In this document: positions 57,701-64,000 of the stretch, piece after piece
Position numbering within the stretch: the first letter of the stretch is position 1
How the letters are laid out: each line of letters begins with the position of its first letter
Assembly (NCBI GenBank): GCA_030625815.1
Contig: DAOUQF010000008.1
Location: 49,146-113,145, forward strand
Length of the DNA: 64,000 nucleotides
DNA from: Eubacteriales bacterium
GTDB taxonomy: Bacteria; Bacillota; Clostridia; Tissierellales; GPF-1
Direction: 5' to 3'
The notes under the pieces: generated by a model
What the model was told of the DNA's origin: nothing
What the model saw: only the letters and a program-made list of their open reading frames with translations
Database searches by the model: none
Position numbers and translations under genes: made by a program

Positions 57701-59830
57701 ATGGATAAAAATATTCAGTTGTTTGAGAGTCCGATTAATGAAGAAATGGAAAAGCGACCCGAATTTCAAATAGAAGAAATGGATTCAGTCTTTGAGAAAA
57801 TAGATGCTGCTGAAGCAAGTCAGATGCTTTCGGATTATTTGAATCGGATTTTTTTGAAAGGATTGGCGTATTATCGGAAAGATGATCATGCGGTAGAAAA
57901 GCAGATTGCAATTTCGAATCGAATGATTGATGTATTTAAGGAATTGGTTGAAGATCAAGAATTGGAATCGTATCGAATTACCCGGGAGGAATTATTTCGC
58001 GGATTCGTATCGAAAGAGATCGGGAAGGCTGCTTTCCAAGAGATGATTCCACTTACCTCGATTGCTAGAACGAGTCTGTTTACGGGTGGAAAAGAAGAGC
58101 CGATGGTCTATCATGAACTGAAAAAGGAAATCCGGACTGCGGATCGAATTGACTTGTTGGTATCCTTTATTAAATTTAGCGGATTGCGGTTGATTTATGA
58201 TGATTTGGTTGCATTCACGAAGGATAGACCATTACGCGTAATTACAACTTCCTATATGGGTGCATCTGATTTTGCAGCGATTAAAAAGCTTGCTGAGTTG
58301 CCGAATACAACAATTAAAGTTTCCTATGATACGAAGCGAACCCGTCTTCATGCGAAAGCCTATTATTTTCATCGCGAAACGGGATTTAGTACCGCATATA
58401 TCGGTTCGTCCAATATGTCGAAAGCTGCATTAAGCGAGGGAACCGAGTGGAATTTAAAGATCTCGGAATACAATTCCAAATCGATTATTGAAAAATATTG
58501 TATGACGTTTGAAACATACTGGCATATCGATGAATTTCGAGAGTTCCACGCTGAAAATGAAAGGGATTGCAAACGTTTAAAAGACGCCTTAACGGAGCAA
58601 AGCAACCAAGTGGCAAATATGGTCTTCTTTGATGCAAAACCATATGGGTATCAGCAAGATATTTTGGATCGTCTTGAGATTGAACGTGAAGTCCATGGAT
58701 CCTTCAAGAACTTAATTGTCGCCGCAACCGGTACAGGGAAGACAATTGTTTCTGCTTTTGATTTTAAGAGATTTTACAGAGAAAATCCCAACGCGAAATT
58801 TTTATTTTTGGCGCATCGCAAGGAAATTTTAGATCAATCGTTGCAAACCTATCGTCAGATATTGAGGGATCAGAATTTTGGTGAGCTCTGGGTTGCAGGA
58901 TATCAGCCGAGTGAACACAGTCATTTGTTTGCTTCCATTCAAACCATGAATGCCGGAGAGAAGTATCAACGATTTCAAAGTGATTATTTTGATTATATTG
59001 TTTTGGATGAAACCCATCATGCCGCGGCAGCAACCTACGAAAAAATGTTGAAGTATTTTGAGCCAAAAATATTATTGGGATTGACAGCAACGCCTGAGAG
59101 GATGGATGGAAAGAATATTTTGGCATGGTTCAATGATCGAATGGCCTATGAATTGCGATTGGATGAAGCGATTGAACGAAATATGTTGTGTCCATTTCAT
59201 TACTTTGGCGTTTCGGATTCAAGCGATGTGGATTTGAGTCAGGTGAAATGGGTGAAAGGATCTTATGATACGCAGGAATTGGCTGATTTGTATATTGGGA
59301 GTCAAGCTCGGGGCCAAACAATTCTCAATGCGATTGAGCGGTATCTTCCTGATATCAATGGGATCAAAGGCCTTGGTTTTTGTGTCAACAAAGCCCATGC
59401 GGCATTTATGAGCGATTATTTTAATCAAGCGGGGATCCCTTCCATTCATTTGGATTCGGATTCTTCATGGGATTTTCGCAATCAGGCGAAAAAGCAATTG
59501 GTTTCCGGGAAAGTACGATTGATTTTTGTAGTGGATTTATACAATGAAGGGGTCGATATACCAGAAGTGAATACCGTAATCTTTTTACGTCCGACAGAAT
59601 CATCAACGGTATATATTCAACAGCTAGGAAGAGGGCTGCGATTGTCAGAGGACAAAGAGGTTGTAACTGTTTTGGATTTTATCGGGCAAGCACACAAACA
59701 ATATGATTATCGGAAAAAGTTCTCTGTGATGATTGGAAAATCGAAACATGCCTTGAAACAAGAACTGGAAATGGAATTTCCTTCGGTTCCAAGAAATTGC
59801 TATATTCAATTGGAACGGATTGCAAGATAA
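57701..59830 (+). CDS. PLD-nuclease/helicase, N-terminal 709 residues of a stop-split protein
   Basis: The frame encodes a PLD-like nuclease domain (residues about 110-280, with RLHAKAYYF near 215 and GSSNMSKAAL near 240) followed by an SF2 helicase. Walker A is AATGTGKT near 340, the DEAH-type box DETHH near 435, TATPER near 463, and QQLGRGLR near 640 is motif VI. It stops with TAA at 59828. The frame is identical to the next stretch, whose sequence continues as the DUF3427 C-terminus. A complete protein would be about 1,039 residues. The truncated enzyme may or may not work. Confidence 0.8.
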   Translation: MDKNIQLFESPINEEMEKRPEFQIEEMDSVFEKIDAAEASQMLSDYLNRIFLKGLAYYRKDDHAVEKQIAISNRMIDVFKELVEDQELESYRITREELFRGFVSKEIGKAAFQEMIPLTSIARTSLFTGGKEEPMVYHELKKEIRTADRIDLLVSFIKFSGLRLIYDDLVAFTKDRPLRVITTSYMGASDFAAIKKLAELPNTTIKVSYDTKRTRLHAKAYYFHRETGFSTAYIGSSNMSKAALSEGTEWNLKISEYNSKSIIEKYCMTFETYWHIDEFREFHAENERDCKRLKDALTEQSNQVANMVFFDAKPYGYQQDILDRLEIEREVHGSFKNLIVAATGTGKTIVSAFDFKRFYRENPNAKFLFLAHRKEILDQSLQTYRQILRDQNFGELWVAGYQPSEHSHLFASIQTMNAGEKYQRFQSDYFDYIVLDETHHAAAATYEKMLKYFEPKILLGLTATPERMDGKNILAWFNDRMAYELRLDEAIERNMLCPFHYFGVSDSSDVDLSQVKWVKGSYDTQELADLYIGSQARGQTILNAIERYLPDINGIKGLGFCVNKAHAAFMSDYFNQAGIPSIHLDSDSSWDFRNQAKKQLVSGKVRLIFVVDLYNEGVDIPEVNTVIFLRPTESSTVYIQQLGRGLRLSEDKEVVTVLDFIGQAHKQYDYRKKFSVMIGKSKHALKQELEMEFPSVPRNCYIQLERIAR

Positions 59831-60820
59831 CGAGTATTGGATAATTTGGCAACGACTTATATCAATATAACGAAATTGCGCAGGTATGCAGAAAATTTCC
59901 GATTGGTATCAGCGCTGCCGTTAACGGTTGGGAACTTCCTTGCGCATTATCAATTGTCAGTAGATCAATTGTATAAATCGACAACCTTGATGGAGTTGCG
60001 TTATTCCCGAGAAGAGTTGATCAGAAGAAATCCTGATTTTGAGTCAATGAATCTTTGGAAAAAAGGGATGAGCAAGATTGGGGATATGGATTCTTTGGAA
60101 TGGATCAATTATTTAATTCGTTATCTGGAAGAAGCCGCATCACCAAGTCCTAGAGAGCGGAGATTGTTGTTGATGTTTCATTACACACTATACAATACAG
60201 CGCCAAAGCAGGAGATCCATGCATCTTTGAAGAGCTTTTTTGTTTCAAATCCAGATGTTCAAAATGAGATTAAAGAACTTTTGTTATATAGGAAAGAGCA
60301 AATCGATCATTTGCCAAAGCAAATTCATCTCGAAAAAGAAATCCCACTTGAATTGCATGCTTGTTATACAACGGCGCAAGTATTGACTGCATTTGGGATT
60401 CACACGGAAGAGAGGATGGCTCCTTTCCGCGAAGGGGTGAAATACGCATCGGAATATCACGCTGATTTGTTTTTTATTACCTTGAAAAAATCCAGTGCGG
60501 ATTATAAGGAATCCACCTTATATGAAGATTATGCGATTAGCGAAACTTTATTCCATTGGCAGTCGCAGAGTCGAACGTCAAGAATGAGCCCGACGGGGCA
60601 GCGGTATTTGCAGCAAAGAGAAAATGGCTTGCGTGTGATCCTGTTTGTTCGGGAGAGCAGGGAAGATGGGAATCGTCATACTCTCCCTTATCGTTGTCTT
60701 GGATTGGCAAGGATTCAAAGCGAACAAGGCTCGAAACCGATCAGTATTGTCTATGAGTTGGAAGAACGAATGCCAACGAAGATTTTCCAAGAATCGAATC
60801 AGGTAGTGAAGGTGGTTTAG
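59831..60820 (+). pseudogene. DUF3427 C-terminal part of the split helicase
   Basis: This continues in the same frame directly after the TAA. About 329 residues correspond to the DUF3427 end of PLD-helicase proteins, including PSPRERRLLLMFHYTLYN, then SRTSRMSPTGQRYLQQ and a long C-terminal beta-rich part. Only a TTG at 59837 could restart it and no ribosome site precedes that, so independent translation is unlikely. One base change at 59828 (likely TAA for GAA, since relatives read ARERVL) would restore the full protein. Confidence 0.7.
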
Positions 60821-60932
60821 AGAGAGCGATCTTAATTAAGCAGAGAGAATATATAGTTGGAACCTTTATCAAAATTTTATCGTCATATAAAGCAGAGCTA
60901 GAAATTTACATATGATGAAGAAGGAGAAGATG

Positions 60933-62240
60933 ATGAAAAAAAGTGTTGCGATTCTTTTGGTGATTGCTGTACTTGCAAGCATGTCGGGGTGTATGCAGAC
61001 AGAGGATATTCCTGATGCAAAGGTGGATTTGAAAAATGCTGCAATGGTTACGCCTGAATACCCAGCAGGGGTTGGGTTTGAGGATTTTGATGGAAGGCGA
61101 GCAATTCGGGATGCCAATGTCGTTGAAGACGAGTTTCATGCGGCATTGAATCGATTTGCATTTGAGACAGCGTCACAAGTTCTACTGGAATCTGATGAAA
61201 ATCAATTGTACAGTCCGATCAGTTTGTATTATGCGGCAGCCTTGGCGACGATGGGAGCGAATGGAGAAACGCAAGAGGAATTGCTGAATCTGCTTGGGGT
61301 GTCTGATTTAGAAACGCTAGCGGAGCAATGCGGAAATTCCTATCGATTGCTCCATACGGATAACGAAATTGCACAATTGCGGATTGCGAATTCGCTGTGG
61401 CTGGACAAGGAAATTGACGATGGAGAAGTGCAATTTAAGGAAGAGTATTTAAATTCAGCAATGAATGATTTTTACGCTTCTGTTTATGATGTTGATTTTT
61501 CCAATCCGGATACGGGCGTGCTGATGGGACAATGGATTGCAGAACAGACGAATGGAACTTTATCGTATGATTTTGAACCGAATTCAGTGCAGATTATGAG
61601 TATTTTGAATACCATTTACTTCTATGATGAATGGACTGATCGTTTCGACGCGGGAAAAACAGAGGATGCTCAATTTAATTTGGTGAATGGGGAGACCGTA
61701 AATTGTGATTTTATGAATGCGCGGTTTGGGTCTCATGGTTTTGTGGATGGAGAAGGGTTTATACGTAGTTCCTTGGCTTTAAAGGAAGCTAGCAGAATGA
61801 CCTTTATTCTTCCGGATGAGGGTGTATCCATTCAAGAGCTTCTCTCAACACCGGAACGGATTCAATCGATTTTTCAAGAGGGCGAGAGACAAAACGGAGA
61901 GGTGATTTGGCAGATCCCGAAATTCACTTATGGATCCAGCATGGATTTGAGTGAAGTGATGAAAATACTTGGGGTGAATCGCGCATTTGAATCAGATGCT
62001 GACTTTTCGGGAATCACAGATGGAATCGCATATATTTCCGCGATCCAGCAAAACACTCATATCGCCATTGATGAAAATGGCGTTGAGGCATCGGCTTATA
62101 CGGAGATTGCCTATGCAGGTGCCGCACTGCCGGAAGGAAGAGCGGAAATGATTCTTGATCGACCCTTTATCTTTGGGATTCAATCCAGGTATGGAGACGT
62201 GTTATTTATTGGGGTGTGCATGAACCCAACTCAATCATAA
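60933..62240 (+). CDS. Lipoprotein serpin
   Basis: About 435 residues. The N-terminus is a lipoprotein signal with the lipobox ASMSGC near residue 20, so it is anchored outside the cell. The serpin fold follows: NQLYSPISLYYAAALATMGA near residue 90, FILPDEG in the middle, and the hinge and reactive loop ENGVEASAYTEIAYAGAALP near residue 380, followed by DRPFIFGIQS. The small-residue hinge suggests it is inhibitory. It would trap serine or cysteine proteases at the cell surface. AAGGAG precedes ATGs at 60930 and 60933. It ends in a perfect terminator. Confidence 0.9.
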   Translation: MKKSVAILLVIAVLASMSGCMQTEDIPDAKVDLKNAAMVTPEYPAGVGFEDFDGRRAIRDANVVEDEFHAALNRFAFETASQVLLESDENQLYSPISLYYAAALATMGANGETQEELLNLLGVSDLETLAEQCGNSYRLLHTDNEIAQLRIANSLWLDKEIDDGEVQFKEEYLNSAMNDFYASVYDVDFSNPDTGVLMGQWIAEQTNGTLSYDFEPNSVQIMSILNTIYFYDEWTDRFDAGKTEDAQFNLVNGETVNCDFMNARFGSHGFVDGEGFIRSSLALKEASRMTFILPDEGVSIQELLSTPERIQSIFQEGERQNGEVIWQIPKFTYGSSMDLSEVMKILGVNRAFESDADFSGITDGIAYISAIQQNTHIAIDENGVEASAYTEIAYAGAALPEGRAEMILDRPFIFGIQSRYGDVLFIGVCMNPTQS

Positions 62241-62247
62241 TGCATCA

Positions 62248-62276
62248 AAAAACCAGATCCTACGATCTGGTTTTTT
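62248..62276 (+). terminator. Terminator of the serpin gene
   Basis: AAAACCAGATC and GATCTGGTTTT form a perfect stem around CTAC, with T-run. Confidence 0.9.
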
Positions 62277-62307
62277 CGTGTCCGCAATGCAAATGGGAAG
62301 CAATTCC

Positions 62308-62744
62308 CTATTTCTTTTTGTAATTTATGATACGAACATATCCGACTATGTAGAAAAGCGACGCTATGGTAGAAAATACACCATAATCAACAGACAAGAG
62401 ATAATTGATTCCAAACAATGGCGTTACAAAGATCGCGTATAGCGGATAATGCACTGCTGACAGCATATCCAAAACAAGATATTTGTATGTGACATGGTCA
62501 AATTCAGTTGCAACAAATACAAACGCACAACTCAATATTCCGATGATCATGATCCGTTTAAGCAATTTGATTTTATCAGTGTTTGCGAGGTTCTTTAGGG
62601 TAAAAAAAATGCGGTTACAAACAAAATGGATGCAAGGAAATTCACAATCGTTATTTGTGAATCTGGATATTTAATCGACGGGATCAGGTTAATGCCAAAC
62701 GCAAGCAAATACCCAATTGCAATCAAGAGGATTCGTTTTTTCAT
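62308..62744 (-). pseudogene. Small membrane-protein gene broken at an A8 tract
   Basis: The ATG at 62744 follows GGGAGA and opens a frame of 49 codons (MKKRILLIAIGYLLAFGINL...), ending at 62595 in a TAA. The other frame then continues with TLKNLANTDKIKLLKRIMIIG and more membrane spans to a stop at 62308. Joining them needs one base of shift in the run of eight As (62602-62609, Ts on the coding strand). The intact protein would have about 145 residues and four spans. The product is not recognised. It could be a pseudogene, a slippage switch or a sequencing error. Confidence 0.65.
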
Positions 62745-63106
62745 AAAGGGTCTCCCAGTAATTTGAAATTTTTCAAGGTTCGTGATAAGGATATCATAGT
62801 TTTTTCGAACCAGTGTTAGAGAATAAGATTCATTTTGATTATATCAACTTTCTAGGTGCGGATTTCTGTAATAATTGTGCTGTTTTATAGAATTAACCGC
62901 GTTCTTTTAGTGAAATACAAGAATAAATGAAAAAAAGGGAGAGAAAAGATGCGTATAATTAAAAAGTGATATAATGATAATCGAGATTGTCTATTTGAAG
63001 ATTTGTAATAATTCGGATTCGCAGAATCTGAAACCTAAGCAATCAGATGGTTGCAGATTGGTTGCTAGAAAAAAATGAGAGATAGCAATGGATCAAGGGG
63101 ATAGAG
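62745..63106. other. 362-base region without a supported gene
   Basis: It holds the 5' end of the broken membrane-protein unit on the minus strand and an extended -10 TG-A-TATAAT at 62967-62975 on the plus strand, about 130 bases before the small frame at 63107. A loosely paired AGCAATC/GATTGGTTGCT element lies near 63040-63067. No gene is seen. Confidence 0.5.
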
Positions 63107-63184
63107 ATGAAAAGAGTAAAGCTAGTGTTGTTTGCAGCTTCATCATTTGTTATTGGATATACAATTCGAGCAAGAAAAGGTTAA
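63107..63184 (+). CDS. 25-residue single-span peptide
   Basis: A short frame starting MKRVKLVLFAASSFVIGYT and ending in a basic tail (IRARKG). AAGGGG lies six bases before the ATG, and the next gene begins 12 bases after the stop. One span with basic ends resembles a small membrane peptide. It may be translated as the leader of the next gene. Confidence 0.45.
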   Translation: MKRVKLVLFAASSFVIGYTIRARKG

Positions 63185-63196
63185 GGTGGAGAGCTT

Positions 63197-63499
63197 ATGT
63201 GGACAAGAGAAGAACTGAAAACCAGAGCGAAAGCTTCGATGAAACAATTTTACTGGAAGATGTTTGCTGTCAGCATGGTGATCTTGATTGCCGGCGGAAG
63301 TGAACATGGCGGAGACAGCGGGAATAGCAGTTCAAGAGAGCGTTTTGCGGGAAACATATCACCGGAGTTGGCAATCTTTATGAAAAAGATGGTGGGGACC
63401 ATTGCGTTGCTTGCGATTGTTTTTTTGATCCTCCGAATTGCGGTTGGCTATGCCTTGGAACCTGGATTCCCGGGAAGTGTAACGATGAAAACCACATAG
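63197..63499 (+). pseudogene. DUF975 protein fragment, truncated
   Basis: The first 30 residues (WTREELKTRAKASMKQFYWKMF) match the N-terminus of DUF975 membrane proteins, and the segment at about residue 70-90 is a membrane span. The usual multi-span body is missing: the frame ends after GYALEPGFPG at residue 100. The transposase gene lies right behind it, so an insertion sequence probably cut the gene. AGGTGGAG precedes the ATG. Confidence 0.6.
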
Positions 63500-63506
63500 A
63501 ACGTTG

Positions 63507-63542
63507 AAAAATCAACAGATTTAGCAGTTTCCAGTTGATTTT
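63507..63542. repeat. Inverted repeat at the probable IS left end
   Basis: AAAATCAAC at 63507-63515 and GTTGATTTT at 63534-63542 are perfect inverted arms with 18 bases between. They lie between the cut DUF975 gene and the transposase and may belong to the insertion-sequence end. The true terminal repeat cannot be set because the right end is outside the window. Confidence 0.45.
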
Positions 63543-63543
63543 A

Positions 63544-63575
63544 CCCTCGTTATATATTATAATATATAACGAGGG
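63544..63575. repeat. Perfect 32-bp palindrome ahead of the transposase
   Basis: Bases 63544-63559 are the exact reverse complement of 63560-63575. The arms start CCCTCG and the centre is TATATTATAATATA, which contains TATAAT. It lies 11 bases before the transposase ATG. It can fold into a cruciform or an mRNA hairpin that shields the ribosome site from outside transcripts, a known way insertion sequences limit their own activity. Confidence 0.85.
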
Positions 63576-63586
63576 GTGTGATAATT

Positions 63587-64000
63587 ATGGGTATCATTTA
63601 TCAAACAAACAAGAAGACGGGTATCACTTATGCCTACAGCAATGAAGCTTATTGGGACAAGGAAAAACAGCAGTCAAGAGCCAAAAGAACCCTCCTTGGG
63701 AAAGTTGATCCTGTCACAGGTGAGATTGTGCCCACCAGACCCTACAAGAAGAAAAAGGAAAATATTCTTGTGCCTGCGAAGCGAGGCCCGGTGCCTATCA
63801 CAAAAATTCAAAGAAGTTTCTATGGCGCAAGTTATCTGTTCGATCAAATTGGAAAAATGACAGGTGTTTCAGCTGATTTGAGGGCATGCTTTCCTGATAC
63901 CTACAAACAGATTCTTTCTGTCGCCTATTATTTGATTCTAGAAGAGAACAATTCTCTTAGCCGCGTCTCCCATTGGCAGAAGCTACATACACATCCCTAT
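63587..64000 (+). mobile_element. IS4/IS1634-like transposase, N-terminal part (3' partial)
   Basis: The frame is open from the ATG at 63587 to the window end (138 codons). IIYQTNKKTGITYAYSNEAYWD, AKRTLLGKVDPVTGEIVPT, RSFYGASYLFDQIG and YKQILSVAYYLILEENNSLSR match the N-terminal region of transposases of the IS4 superfamily, probably the IS1634 group. The DDE catalytic domain lies beyond the window. Upstream are a palindrome and the cut DUF975 gene. Confidence 0.8.

Noticed and set aside
1..64000. CRISPR array or prophage
   Set aside because: No regularly spaced repeats, cas genes, or phage structural genes were seen; the only mobile element is the transposase at the right edge.

Overview
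The window looks like the chromosome of an anaerobic Firmicute, most likely a Clostridia member. Nearly every gene has a strong AGGAGG-type ribosome binding site, terminators are short GC stems with T-runs, coding regions are of moderate GC, and TTG/GTG starts occur. The gene content fits an anaerobe: YczE and YfcC membrane proteins, a VIT-type iron transporter pair, a COG0731 radical SAM protein, an ECF S-component, CmpB and a galactitol-type PTS. The species cannot be told from the sequence. There are no rRNA, tRNA, CRISPR or phage structural genes.

Layout. 1-7 kb: the end of a DnaQ-like exonuclease; a regulator with a degenerate nucleotide-cyclase-like domain; a GGACA-rich operator array; a two-part DUF3100-type membrane system with an AbgB-like M20 amidohydrolase; an HD protein; a PTS_EIIC_2 membrane protein. 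7-17 kb: a methyltransferase, YjdM/PhnA, two ferritin-VIT (MbfA-like) paralogues around a quinone-oxidoreductase-like gene, a COG0731 radical SAM protein, an ECF sigma/RsiV-like pair with a sigmaE-like promoter, and an ArsR/SmtB regulator with a Zn/Cd P-type ATPase and a textbook operator. 17-28 kb: YczE and GPH transporters, an acyltransferase-DUF6320 pair, an Asp/Glu racemase with a divergent peptide deformylase, an ABC-F protein with a possible attenuator leader, and two fused alkylation-repair genes (Ada-AlkA and Ogt-MagIII-like).

28-44 kb: a YfcC-family transporter behind a near-perfect sigma-54 promoter, facing its likely sigma-54 activator. Both promoters carry the same inverted operator pair with the same 24-nt spacing. 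Then PHP, glutaminase, PadR/DUF2812/methyltransferase, a DEAD-box helicase, a TetR/CmpB/HD operon with twin operators, a flavin-binding NimA-like protein, a GGDEF protein, a CPBP protease and an MtnK-like kinase. 44-50 kb: a broken TipAS regulator; a split DUF318 permease whose second half carries a C-terminal ferredoxin domain, divergent from a Crp/Fnr regulator with a palindrome at a class-II activator position; an FMN-binding protein; YbaK plus an ECF S-component; a nitroreductase remnant; and a PD-(D/E)XK nuclease.

50-64 kb: a more AT-rich, apparently acquired galactitol-type PTS operon (PRD regulator, IIC, IIB, IIA and an unidentified TIM-barrel enzyme), a SulP transporter, a PLD-helicase-DUF3427 gene split by one in-frame TAA, a lipoprotein serpin, a small membrane-protein gene broken at an A8 tract, a truncated DUF975 gene, and the start of an IS4/IS1634-like transposase behind a perfect 32-bp palindrome.

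The leads judged most unusual are the ferredoxin-permease module, the two alkylation-repair fusions, the shared operator pair of the sigma-54 circuit, the PTS operon with its unassigned enzyme, and the stop-split helicase. All functions are read from sequence motifs and family memory; no database search was run.
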